A stretch of 11,402 nucleotides of DNA from Candidatus Sordicultor fermentans (GTDB lineage: Bacteria > Atribacterota > Atribacteria > Atribacterales > Caldatribacteriaceae): positions 1-11,402 of the forward strand of contig DGDO01000090.1 of NCBI GenBank assembly GCA_002385475.1. Reading direction: 5' to 3'. Below are positions 1-7,303 of the stretch, in pieces (within the stretch, counting starts at the first letter, position 1; each line of letters opens with the position of its first letter). The notes below the pieces were generated by a model that was not told where the DNA came from, did no database searches, and saw only the letters and a program-made list of their open reading frames with translations. Made by a program: the position numbers and the translations under genes.

Positions 1-336
1 GTTTTGAACCTATTTTTAATTTTAAGGGGATTGAAACAAAGAAGGGAAAAGGCGCAGTCTTATTCTGCTTCTTTAAACTTAAATTTCGAAAAAATTAAGA
101 AAATCGCGATTTTTGTGGTCTTTGCTTGGTTGTATATTCTTCTTTTACCTCTCTTGGGATTTGTTTATGCATCAGGAATTTTTTTCTGGGTGATTTTTAT
201 TCTTGCCGGAGTAAATCAATGGGGTAAAGCTTTAATCCTTTCTTTTGGGTCGAGTATCATAATGTACTTCGTTTTTTATCGAATTTTTATGGTCGCTTTA
301 CCTCGACCTGCTTTACCAATTCCCTATCCTTTTTGA
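1..336 (+). CDS. tctB: TctB-family small membrane subunit of a tripartite tricarboxylate (TTT) transporter, 5'-truncated
   Basis: The reading frame is open from base 1, so the visible 111 codons are the C-terminal part of a protein that begins outside the window; the TTG at base 4 is probably internal. TctB proteins are usually about 150 residues with four membrane helices. Here a basic, polar stretch (about residues 8-33, counted from the TTG) is followed by three hydrophobic segments at about 34-52, 56-70 and 76-98, and a proline-rich tail. Known role: TctB is the small integral membrane partner of TctA in secondary uptake of carboxylates delivered by a periplasmic TctC. Sequence conservation in TctB is low, so the call rests mainly on size, topology and the tctA gene 24 bases downstream. 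It could be another small membrane protein, but the context makes TctB much the likeliest. Confidence 0.75.
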   Translation, partial: VLNLFLILRGLKQRREKAQSYSASLNLNFEKIKKIAIFVVFAWLYILLLPLLGFVYASGIFFWVIFILAGVNQWGKALILSFGSSIIMYFVFYRIFMVALPRPALPIPYPF

Positions 337-360
337 GATAGGTATTTCTGGAGGTAGAAA

Positions 361-1833
361 ATGGATGTCATTCAGATAAGCCTTGTGGAAGGATTGAGAC
401 AAATTCTTGACTTTCAGACTCTCCTGTACATTTTTGGAGGAGTGGTTTTCGGCTTTATAGTTGGTGCTTTGCCCGGGCTTTCAGCTTCAACTGGTATTGT
501 TCTTGTTCTGCCTCTTGTTTATCATATTCCGGCTGCAGAAGCAATAATGATTATGCTCGGAATATATGGAGGAACTATGTTCGCTGGTTCCATACCTGCA
601 ATTTTGATTCGTACGCCCGGAACTCCTTCCGCTGCCGCTACTGTCCTTGATGGTTATCCCATGGCCCAGAGAGGAGAAGCAGGTCTTGCTCTTTCAACTT
701 CAGCTATTGCTTCTTTTGTAGGGAGCCTGCTCAGTGCAATAGCTCTTTTCTTGATTGCTCCGCAGATTGCCAGGGTAGCGCTCAAGTTTGGCCCACCAGA
801 ATTTTTTTCCCTGGTGGTTTTCGGTCTTACTGTTATTGCTAGTGTAACCGGAAAAGATGTCATTAAAGGTTTAATCTCTGCTCTACTGGGACTTTTTCTG
901 GGTACTATGGGAATGGATCCCATATCAGGTTATTCCCGGTTTACTTTTGGTTCTTATGCTCTCGAAGGAGGTTTACCACTTTTGCCCGTAATGATCGGCC
1001 TTTTTGCAGTTTCTCAAGTGTTGAGAGACATAGAGGAGGCAGGAATAACTTACCAGGTGATTAATAAAATAGGGCGAATTTGGCCTTCCCGGGAAGAGCT
1101 GAAAAGAATTTTAGGGGCTTCTCTCTTTGGATCAACGCTGGGTATATTAATTGGTGCAATTCCCGGTATTGGTGGCTCAATAGCCACTTTTTTAGCATAT
1201 GGTCAGTATCGCAAGTTCTCTAAAAGAGGAGAAGAGTTTGGTAGCGGAGTGTTAGAAGGAGTTGCTGTTCCAGAATCGGCTAACAATGCCACAACTGGAG
1301 GAGCGCTTATTCCCCTTTTAACTCTGGGTATTCCTGGAGATATTGTTACCGCGGTAATGCTGGGAATCTTAATTCTTTTTGGAGTAAATCCTGGACCCAT
1401 GCTCTTCCGGGAACAACCTGAAGTAGTGAACCGGCTTTTTGCATCCATGTTCGTGATTGCTTTTTTTATTTTAGTGTTGGGGTTGTTTGGAGCGCGATTT
1501 TCTCCAAAAATACTCGCCATTCCCAAAAAAATTCTTTCTCCTTTAGTACTTTTGTTATGTGTAGTTGGGGCTTATGCAGATAGTTCAAGTGCTTTTGGAA
1601 TTACAGTTGCTCTGGTATTTGGAGTGATAGGTTATTTTATGGAGAAGTTTGATTTTCCAGTGGCTCCATTGCTTATCAGTATGATTCTTGGTCCTATTGC
1701 TGAGGGAGAATTAGGTCGGAGTCTTCTGATTTCAAGGGGTGACTGGTCAATACTCTTTGTTCGTCCTATTTCGCTTTGTTTTTTAATTCTGGCAGGATTA
1801 TCGCTGTTCTTTGCCTTTCGAAAAAAAGATTAG
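361..1833 (+). CDS. tctA: TctA-family large permease subunit of a TTT transporter
   Basis: 490 residues, the normal TctA length, and hydrophobic throughout with about 10-12 predicted membrane spans. Diagnostic motifs are present: GALPGLSAS at residues 35-43, its repeat-related partner GAIPGIGGS at 265-273, and the PESANNA block at 304-310 followed by a GG-ALIPLLTLGIPGD stretch. These are hallmarks of the TctA/DUF112 family, in which the two halves arose by duplication. TctA forms the translocation path for di- and tricarboxylates or other organic acids, driven by an ion gradient, with TctB and a TctC binding protein. The ATG has a clear GGAGGT ribosome site 5-10 bases upstream. It lies 24 bases after tctB and 15 bases before the M24 gene, so it is in the same operon. 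No tctC is visible; it may lie upstream. The substrate cannot be read from the sequence. Confidence 0.93.
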   Translation: MDVIQISLVEGLRQILDFQTLLYIFGGVVFGFIVGALPGLSASTGIVLVLPLVYHIPAAEAIMIMLGIYGGTMFAGSIPAILIRTPGTPSAAATVLDGYPMAQRGEAGLALSTSAIASFVGSLLSAIALFLIAPQIARVALKFGPPEFFSLVVFGLTVIASVTGKDVIKGLISALLGLFLGTMGMDPISGYSRFTFGSYALEGGLPLLPVMIGLFAVSQVLRDIEEAGITYQVINKIGRIWPSREELKRILGASLFGSTLGILIGAIPGIGGSIATFLAYGQYRKFSKRGEEFGSGVLEGVAVPESANNATTGGALIPLLTLGIPGDIVTAVMLGILILFGVNPGPMLFREQPEVVNRLFASMFVIAFFILVLGLFGARFSPKILAIPKKILSPLVLLLCVVGAYADSSSAFGITVALVFGVIGYFMEKFDFPVAPLLISMILGPIAEGELGRSLLISRGDWSILFVRPISLCFLILAGLSLFFAFRKKD

Positions 1834-1836
1834 AAA

Positions 1837-1842
1837 GAGGTG
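1837..1842 (+). promoter_or_regulatory. Ribosome binding site that fixes the M24-protein start
   Basis: GAGGTG at 1837-1842 lies 6 bases before the ATG at 1849. The in-frame GTG at 1840 is part of this Shine-Dalgarno sequence and has no ribosome site of its own, so the ATG is the better start. Confidence 0.75.
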
Positions 1843-1848
1843 GAGACT

Positions 1849-2976
1849 ATGTTGGAGAAAAATAATGTGGATTCTTCCGTAAAGCAGGAGATTCAAGAAA
1901 AGTTAGTCCGTCTTCGCAAACTTATAGAAGGAAAAAATTTGAAGGCCTTACTTTTAAAAAGGCATGTAAATTTCAGCTGGTTGACTGCCGGTGGGACTAA
2001 TGTCCTCTGTATGGCTCAAGATACTGGGGTGAGTAGCATCTTGGTTACTGATGACAGAAGCTATGTTATAGCCAGTAATATCGAAGCCCCTCGGATGAAG
2101 GAGGAAGAGAAAGTAATTGCAAAAGGGTTTGAACTTGTGGAGTATCCCTGGTATGAAGGAAATGAAATGAAAGTTGTGCGAGAAATTTGTGGGGAAGACA
2201 GCATTGGTTGTGATATTGCTTTTCCAGGAACTCAAGATTTATCAGGAGAAATTAATCGCTGTCGCTATCAGCTTCTGGAAACAGAAAAGGAACGTTATCT
2301 CTGGTTAGGTAAGGAAGTTTCCTGGGCACTCGAAGAAGTACTGTGTAGTTTGCATCCTGGCGTGCTTGAATCGGAGGTAGCTGCGGAAATTGCTCTCAGA
2401 CTCTGGAAGAAAAGGATTGAACCTATTGGACTCCAGGTAGCTGCTGACGAACGTGCTTATCAGTTCCGTCACCCGGTAGCCTTTCGAAACCCGGCTAGAA
2501 GGTTATTGCTGGCAAGCGTCATGGCTAGATATGGTGGTCTGGTAACCACGGTAACCCGCATGGTTTATTTTGGAACACCTTCGCCAGAATTCTTGAAACA
2601 ATATCGTGATAATGTACATATCGAATGCGAGATGATCGCTCTCTCAAGACCTGGTAACAAAGCTGTACTCCCTCTTCAGAGAGCAGTAGAGCTTTACCAG
2701 GAGCTGGGATATCCTGAGGAGTGGAAACGTCATCATCAGGGAGGAGCGATGGGTTATTTGCCTCGAGATTACCGGGTAGATTTTGAGTGCCAGGAAAACA
2801 TTCTCGAGAACCAGGCTTTTTGCTGGAATCCATCTATAGCTGGTACTAAATCCGAAGATGGTTTTATTTCTACTTCTCATGGCCCACTATTTATAACTTA
2901 CCCGGTACGTTTTCCGGTTTTTAACCTAGAAGTGGAAAATCTTCATTTTGAGCGACCAGATCTGCTTTTGCTTTAG
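1849..2976 (+). CDS. M24-family (aminopeptidase P/creatinase fold) protein lacking most canonical metal ligands
   Basis: 375 residues from the ATG at 1849; an in-frame GTG three codons earlier lies inside the ribosome site. The N-terminal creatinase-like domain covers about residues 15-145 and the pita-bread M24 domain about 150-360. The C-terminal signature HHQGGAMGYLPRDYR begins at H295, and a Trp-Asn-Pro-Ser-x-x-Gly-Thr-Lys-Ser-Glu-Asp block follows (E336). Aligning the segment that ends in T-R at 236-237 with ordinary prolidases places Ser223 and Thr234 where the two aspartate metal ligands normally sit. The first of the two metal-binding glutamates is also not evident. I recall a subgroup of bacterial M24 proteins with this pattern, usually annotated as Xaa-Pro peptidases. 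Either the enzyme binds metal differently or it is a non-metal hydrolase, as creatinase is, or a pseudoenzyme. It lies between a TTT transporter and an oxidoreductase, which suggests a role in processing the imported compound. Peptidase activity should not be assumed. Confidence 0.8.
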   Translation: MLEKNNVDSSVKQEIQEKLVRLRKLIEGKNLKALLLKRHVNFSWLTAGGTNVLCMAQDTGVSSILVTDDRSYVIASNIEAPRMKEEEKVIAKGFELVEYPWYEGNEMKVVREICGEDSIGCDIAFPGTQDLSGEINRCRYQLLETEKERYLWLGKEVSWALEEVLCSLHPGVLESEVAAEIALRLWKKRIEPIGLQVAADERAYQFRHPVAFRNPARRLLLASVMARYGGLVTTVTRMVYFGTPSPEFLKQYRDNVHIECEMIALSRPGNKAVLPLQRAVELYQELGYPEEWKRHHQGGAMGYLPRDYRVDFECQENILENQAFCWNPSIAGTKSEDGFISTSHGPLFITYPVRFPVFNLEVENLHFERPDLLLL

Positions 2977-2987
2977 GAGGGTGAGCT

Positions 2988-4022
2988 ATGAGCCATAAGC
3001 AAATAGGATTTGCAATTGTTGGTTATGGGCTTGCTGCAAAACTCCACGCTCAAGCTCTTACTCAGCTTGACGAGGCAAAACTAATAGCTATAGTGGGTAG
3101 GAATACTAAAAAAGCTTCCGAGCTAGCTGAAAATTTTGGAGTAGAAGCTCTTTCCCTTGATGAGGCTTTGAGAAGGGAAGATATTCAGGCTTTTATTGTA
3201 GCTACTCCTACGGGTAGTCACCTTGAGGTAGTTAAAGAAATTGCTCCTCGAGGTAAACACCTTTTGGTGGAAAAGCCTCTAGAAAGCAATTTACAACGTA
3301 CCGATGAATTAATCCGAACCTGTGAGGAAGCAGGGGTTATCCTTGGTGCTGTTTTTCAGCATCGCTATGATGATGCTTCTCTTATGCTTAAAGAGTATAA
3401 AGAGAGAGGGCTTCTGGGTAGAACAGTAATGGGAAGTGCTTATGTAAAGTGGTATCGGACGCAGGAATATTACGATACTCGGCCCTGGAGAGGACGTGTA
3501 GAGACCTCTGGTGGTGGGGCACTTGCCACTCAGGCTTCACACAGTATAGATCTTTTGCTCTGGTTTTTAGGTGAACCTGAGAAAGCATGTGGTTTTATGA
3601 ATACTCTGGCTCATACGAGAATAGAAGTCGAAGATGTGGCAGTGGCCTCTATTCAGTTTAAGGATGGAGCTCTAGGTAGCATCGAAGCTAGTACAGCTAC
3701 GTATCCTGGTTTTCCGGAGAGACTGGAGTTTCATTTTGAGCGAGGGAGTGCCATCATTGAAGGAGGCAAGATAATCTATCTTAATACTCTTTCTGAGGAA
3801 ATACCAGTTATAGAACGAGGACAAGGTGGCCTATCTGGAGCAAGTGACCCTGCTGGTGTGGATATTCAGCCTTTTGTAAGAATGCTCCAGGACTTTGTTA
3901 ACGCTCTGAGGGAAGGTAAGAATCCCCCCTTGGATGGTCGAGAAGGAAGAAAAGCAGTGGAATTGATTGAAGCAGCACGAATATCTGCTCTGGAGAGCAG
4001 AGTGGTAGAACTTCCTCTCTAA
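2988..4022 (+). CDS. Gfo/Idh/MocA-family NAD(P)-dependent oxidoreductase
   Basis: 344 residues, the usual family size. The N-terminal Rossmann fold starts with a GYGLAA dinucleotide-binding loop at 12-17. The family signature EKP is at 95-97; its lysine contacts cofactor and substrate. The C-terminal alpha/beta domain carries WRG at 167-169 and a GGGAL..QASHSIDLL block with H185 and D188, the usual catalytic HxxxD-type pair region. Members oxidise or reduce sugar, inositol and amino-sugar hydroxyl groups. A GGAGGGTG ribosome site precedes the ATG, and the gene starts 11 bases after the M24 gene, so translation is likely coupled. It is the last gene of the first operon. I see no convincing GC-rich terminator after it. 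The family is sure; the substrate is unknown and cannot be named from these residues. Confidence 0.92.
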   Translation: MSHKQIGFAIVGYGLAAKLHAQALTQLDEAKLIAIVGRNTKKASELAENFGVEALSLDEALRREDIQAFIVATPTGSHLEVVKEIAPRGKHLLVEKPLESNLQRTDELIRTCEEAGVILGAVFQHRYDDASLMLKEYKERGLLGRTVMGSAYVKWYRTQEYYDTRPWRGRVETSGGGALATQASHSIDLLLWFLGEPEKACGFMNTLAHTRIEVEDVAVASIQFKDGALGSIEASTATYPGFPERLEFHFERGSAIIEGGKIIYLNTLSEEIPVIERGQGGLSGASDPAGVDIQPFVRMLQDFVNALREGKNPPLDGREGRKAVELIEAARISALESRVVELPL

Positions 4023-4094
4023 AAGATAAGTCATCCTATTAAATTTAGTAAAGAAATATTTATCAGGCATAAAACAATGTTTATAAATTAAATC

Positions 4095-4122
4095 TTGAAT
4101 TTTTTGCCAGGTTTGATAAAAT
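4095..4122 (+). promoter_or_regulatory. Predicted sigma-A promoter of the TRAP/dehydrogenase operon
   Basis: TTGAAT at 4095-4100 (4 of 6 to TTGACA) and TAAAAT at 4117-4122 (5 of 6 to TATAAT) are separated by 16 bases. This lies in the 298-base gap between the first operon and dctP. Transcription would start near 4128-4130 and leave a leader of about 190 bases. Confidence 0.5.
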
Positions 4123-4162
4123 TAGGATGTGATATATCAGGTATTACATGTCACAATCTAAT
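4121..4162. promoter_or_regulatory. 42-base imperfect palindrome, probable operator at the dctP promoter
   Basis: The left arm ATTAGGATGTGATATAT and the reverse complement of the right arm, ATTAGATTGTGACATGT, agree at 13 of 17 positions around an 8-base centre. The core is TGTGA...TCACA. The palindrome begins at the last bases of the predicted -10 box and covers the predicted start site, the classic place for a repressor. As RNA it could also fold (15 of 17 pairs with G-U), but no U-tract follows directly. The GntR/FCD regulator encoded at 9027-9719 is an obvious candidate to bind here; that is inference. Confidence 0.5.
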
Positions 4163-4320
4163 GGTTTCTTTAACAATTGAAAAATTGCTGGTTTGGGCAA
4201 AATAGGGATTTTCCATAAATTAAGGGGGTGATTAAAGCATAGATGGTAAACGTTCTTAAGTTCTTATTTTGGAGTTTCTTATTGATTTAACATTAATTTA
4301 AAAAAGGGAGGTTTACTAAG

Positions 4321-5310
4321 ATGCTTAAAAAACTAACTGGAATTATCATTGTGTTAGCGATGGTAGTGGGATTCTGGGCTTCAGTTGCTCTGGCTCAGGA
4401 ACAATATGTTTTGAGGTTTAATCATGTGTTGGCTCCCGGTCACCCTTATCATGAAGGGTTTCAGAAATGGGCTGAGCGGGTATATGAAAGAACCAATGGG
4501 GGTTTAAAGATTGAGGTTTTCCATAGTGCTCAATTGGGAGTTGAAGAAGACATCATAGAGCAGATCCGTCAAGGTGTTCCGGTGGGACAAAATACTGATG
4601 CTGCTCGCCTCGGTAACTATGTACCTGAAATTGCGGTAATAAATGGTCCTTATTTTGTAGAAAGTATTGAAGAGGTCCAAAAACTTCATGAATCCCCTTC
4701 GATTCAGGAATGGATAGACAAGCTGGATAAGGAATATGGTCTTAAAGTGCTGTCCTTCAATTGGGTGCAAGGTTACAGGCACTTTATGACTAAGGATAAG
4801 GAAGTTAGAACTCCCGAAGATTTAAAAGGTCTGCGTATCCGGACTGCACCTGCTCCTATCTGGCAGGAATCTGTTCGAGCATTGGGGGCGACCCCTGTTG
4901 CTTTGAACTTCGACGAAATGTATACTGCCTTGCAGCAGGGTGCAATAGACGGAGCAGAATTAGTGTATGATAATGTCACCTCAGGTAACCTTTATGAAGT
5001 TCTCAACTACATCAGTGAAACTCGTCATTTCTTGCTGGTAAACTTCGAAGTAATAAGCAGCAAATGGTTTTACAGTCTTCCTGAGGAGTATCAAAAAATT
5101 TTAGTGGAAGAGTGTGACCGGGCAGGTCTGGAAACTTCTTACTTGATTGAGGAAAATACTGAGAAAACTAAAGAAATAATTCGGGAAAAAGGCGTGACTA
5201 TAATTGAAGATGTTGATCTGGAAGCGTTCAAAAAAGCTGGAGAAGCAGCCTATGAGGTCTTAGGCATAAGTGAAGCCAAAGAGAAAGTTTACCAGGAAAT
5301 TGGAAAGTAG
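4321..5310 (+). CDS. dctP: TRAP transporter substrate-binding protein, DctP family
   Basis: 329 residues, the usual DctP size. The N-terminus is a typical signal peptide: lysines at 3-4, a hydrophobic core at about 7-22, and an ALA-Q cleavage site after residue 25. The protein is therefore exported and binds substrate outside the inner membrane. Family marks are an RFNHVLAPGHPYHEGF-like opening at 32-47, the LKGLRIRT segment at 168-175 carrying the arginine (R174 or R172) that usually forms the salt bridge with the ligand carboxylate, and the FDEMYTALQQGAIDGAE block at 197-213. A GGGAGG ribosome site lies just upstream of the ATG. It is the first gene of the TRAP operon and is followed by a strong hairpin before dctQ, which fits the common pattern of binding protein made in excess over permease. 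The ligand is most likely a carboxylate; a hexuronate is suggested by the downstream dehydrogenase. Confidence 0.95.
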   Translation: MLKKLTGIIIVLAMVVGFWASVALAQEQYVLRFNHVLAPGHPYHEGFQKWAERVYERTNGGLKIEVFHSAQLGVEEDIIEQIRQGVPVGQNTDAARLGNYVPEIAVINGPYFVESIEEVQKLHESPSIQEWIDKLDKEYGLKVLSFNWVQGYRHFMTKDKEVRTPEDLKGLRIRTAPAPIWQESVRALGATPVALNFDEMYTALQQGAIDGAELVYDNVTSGNLYEVLNYISETRHFLLVNFEVISSKWFYSLPEEYQKILVEECDRAGLETSYLIEENTEKTKEIIREKGVTIIEDVDLEAFKKAGEAAYEVLGISEAKEKVYQEIGK

Positions 5311-5324
5311 TAGGTGAAAGATTG

Positions 5325-5361
5325 TTATTACCCCCAAGCCAACTTGGCTTGGGGGTAATAA
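5325..5361 (+). terminator. Strong intercistronic hairpin between dctP and dctQ
   Basis: A perfect 16-base-pair stem (TTATTACCCCCAAGCC at 5325-5340, complement at 5346-5361) encloses a 5-base AACTT loop, 14 bases after the dctP stop. No U-tract follows (the next bases are GACATAAAC), so it is a poor Rho-independent terminator on the + strand. It is better read as a 3' stabiliser of dctP mRNA or a partial attenuator that lowers dctQM expression. It is not a complete operon boundary, because dctQ and dctM need dctP and no clear promoter follows. Confidence 0.75.
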
Positions 5362-5425
5362 GACATAAACAGATTTGGAAATTAATTGTAAATAGGGTAA
5401 TAAAAATATTTAATGTGGGGTATTA

Positions 5426-5950
5426 ATGATGACCATCAAAAAAATCTATGACTTGATTTGTAGAGGGGAAGAAATAGTAGCTGGAGCTTTTATGGTTGCG
5501 ATTATGGTAATAGTCTTTGCTGCAGGGTTTGGGAGAACTATTGGTTATCCCATTCAATGGGGGATGGAAATGTCTACTTTTCTTTTTGCCTGGGTGGTCT
5601 TTTTAAGTGCCGATGCTGCCTGGAGAAAAAACAAACACGTGAGTGTGGAGGTTCTTGTCAGCAAGCTTCCAACAAAACTCCAGTACTATATTACCTTATT
5701 TAATCACTGTCTTATTTTTGGATTTTTATTGCTTTTGGTTGGGTACGGCATCCCTCTTTGCTATCACACCAGATTTCGGACTTTTCAGGGTATTCCGGGA
5801 TTTAGCTATATGTGGGCTACTCTTAGTGTGCCGGTGGGTAGTGCCCTTTTGTCAATAACGGCTGTTTTAAAGATAAGAGAACTTGTAAAGCATGGGAAAG
5901 TCGTGATTTTTGAAACCGGGAATGATGGAGATATGGATATAGATATATAG
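5426..5950 (+). CDS. dctQ: TRAP transporter small permease, DctQ family
   Basis: 174 residues, typical for DctQ. Four hydrophobic segments are seen at about 18-38, 48-64, 89-107 and 128-148. The conserved core includes W45..E48 followed by the TFLFAWVVFLSADAAWR run and H71, and a GIPGFSYMWATLSVPVG stretch at 122-138. Known role: DctQ forms a complex with DctM in the cytoplasmic membrane and helps couple the binding protein to the permease. Two adjacent ATGs (5426 and 5429) are available, with only a weak GTGGGG ribosome site, which may contribute to low translation compared with dctP. The C-terminus is a short acidic tail (ending DGDMDIDI). It sits 115 bases after dctP, beyond the hairpin, and 39 bases before dctM. 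Confidence 0.93.
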   Translation: MMTIKKIYDLICRGEEIVAGAFMVAIMVIVFAAGFGRTIGYPIQWGMEMSTFLFAWVVFLSADAAWRKNKHVSVEVLVSKLPTKLQYYITLFNHCLIFGFLLLLVGYGIPLCYHTRFRTFQGIPGFSYMWATLSVPVGSALLSITAVLKIRELVKHGKVVIFETGNDGDMDIDI

Positions 5951-5989
5951 CAATATACTATTGTTTCTTACTGATAAGGAGGAAAAAAC

Positions 5990-7276
5990 ATGGCGTTGGT
6001 ATTAATTGTGTTTCTTGTTCTCTTGTTGTTGGGCATGCCGGTAGCTTTCGCCATAGGTATTTCAGGATTTTTGTTTTTTGTTCAGCAGCCGGCATTGCCG
6101 CTAACCATGCCGGTTCAGCTTATTCTATCTGGAACCCAGAGTTTTTCTCTGCTGGCAATACCAATGTTTATCTTTGCCGGTAACCTGCTAAACAACACTG
6201 GAATAACCAGTCGGCTGGTGCAATTTGCCTCAGTACTTACCGGTCATATGCGGGGTGGTCTAGCTCAAACCAGTGTAGTATTAAGTACTCTGATGGGAGG
6301 AGTTACAGGTTCGGCCATCGCTGATGCTTCTATGGAGGCAAGGATATTAGGTCCAGCGATGACTAAACGTGGTTATGATCGGGCATATTCAGCCGTAGTG
6401 CATGGTTTTACTTCTCTAATAACTATAGCCATTCCACCGGGGATTGGACTTGTGTTATATGGGAGTATTGGTGAAGTTTCCATAGGGCGACTGTTTGCCG
6501 GGGGTATTTTACCCGGACTGTTAATGGCGGCCTTGTTTATGATAGTGGTCTCCATTACTTCGGGTAAAAAAGGTTATCTTCCCGAGCGAGAAAAAAGAGC
6601 TTCTGCAAAAGAAATTATACCAGCTTTTATTAGTAGTCTCTGGGCAATATTTTTCCCGATTTTTCTTTTGGTAGCTTTGCGGTTTGGGTTTTTAATTCCT
6701 TCAGAAGCGGGTGCTTTTGCCTCAGTATATGCTCTGGCTGTCGGCTTGATAGCCTATCGGGAGCTTACCTGGAAAAAATTTCTTTCTGCTGTTAAATATA
6801 CCATAATGGATGTGGGTATGATTATGCTTTTGATCGCCTTATCATCTCTGGTTAGTTATGGTATGACCTGGGAGATGATACCCCAGACTCTCTCCCAGCT
6901 TTTGCTGGGGATTAGTGAAAATCCTTATGTAATTACTGGTCTAATTGTGCTGATGCTTTTGGTGCTGGGTATGTTTATAGACTCAACAGTTCTGATTTTA
7001 TTGCTCACTTCAATATTGGTGCCCGTAATGAAACAAATAGGGATGGACCTGGTTCACTTTGGAGTTTTGATGGTGATAACTTGTGCCACAGGACTTTTAA
7101 CTCCTCCAGTTGGTTTAGTTATGTATTCTGTTTGTTCCGTTATGGGATGTTCTCTGGAGGATTATATAAGGGAATGCTGGCCCTTTTTAATAGCTATGTT
7201 TATTTTGATTGCTCTTATGTTATTCTTTCCTCAAATTATTTTATTCATTCCCAACTTAATATTTGGTAAAGCGTAG
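5990..7276 (+). CDS. dctM: TRAP transporter large permease, DctM family
   Basis: 428 residues, the standard DctM length, with about 11-12 membrane spans. Family motifs: GMPVAFAIG at 15-23, the IPMFIFAGNLL segment at 57-67, GSAIADASM at 107-115, a GPAMTKRGYDRAYS block at 121-134, and IPPGIGLVLYG at 148-158. DctM is the ion-coupled translocation subunit that imports the ligand delivered by DctP, working with DctQ in the cytoplasmic membrane. A strong AAGGAGG ribosome site precedes the ATG. It lies 39 bases after dctQ and 27 bases before the first dehydrogenase, so all belong to one operon. The frame is intact with no sign of damage. Confidence 0.96.
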   Translation: MALVLIVFLVLLLLGMPVAFAIGISGFLFFVQQPALPLTMPVQLILSGTQSFSLLAIPMFIFAGNLLNNTGITSRLVQFASVLTGHMRGGLAQTSVVLSTLMGGVTGSAIADASMEARILGPAMTKRGYDRAYSAVVHGFTSLITIAIPPGIGLVLYGSIGEVSIGRLFAGGILPGLLMAALFMIVVSITSGKKGYLPEREKRASAKEIIPAFISSLWAIFFPIFLLVALRFGFLIPSEAGAFASVYALAVGLIAYRELTWKKFLSAVKYTIMDVGMIMLLIALSSLVSYGMTWEMIPQTLSQLLLGISENPYVITGLIVLMLLVLGMFIDSTVLILLLTSILVPVMKQIGMDLVHFGVLMVITCATGLLTPPVGLVMYSVCSVMGCSLEDYIRECWPFLIAMFILIALMLFFPQIILFIPNLIFGKA

Positions 7277-7303
7277 ACGAAGATTTTTCAGGAGGTATGG
7301 TTT

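Noticed and set aside
1840..1848. GTG at 1840 as the start of the M24 gene.
   Set aside because: It is part of the Shine-Dalgarno sequence for the ATG at 1849 and has no ribosome site upstream.
4128..4155. TGTGA...TCACA as a CRP (catabolite activator) site.
   Set aside because: CRP sites have 6 bases between the half-sites; here there are 18, so it is not a standard CRP site.
5325..5361. The hairpin as the end of the operon.
   Set aside because: There is no T-run after the stem, and dctQ/dctM without dctP would not make a functional unit; a clear new promoter is not seen before dctQ.
5643..5858. Open frames of 60-110 codons overlapping the main genes (for example + 5643-5858 and + 7081-7269, and many on the - strand).
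   Set aside because: They lie wholly or mostly within well-supported genes in other frames, lack ribosome sites and show no protein family features.
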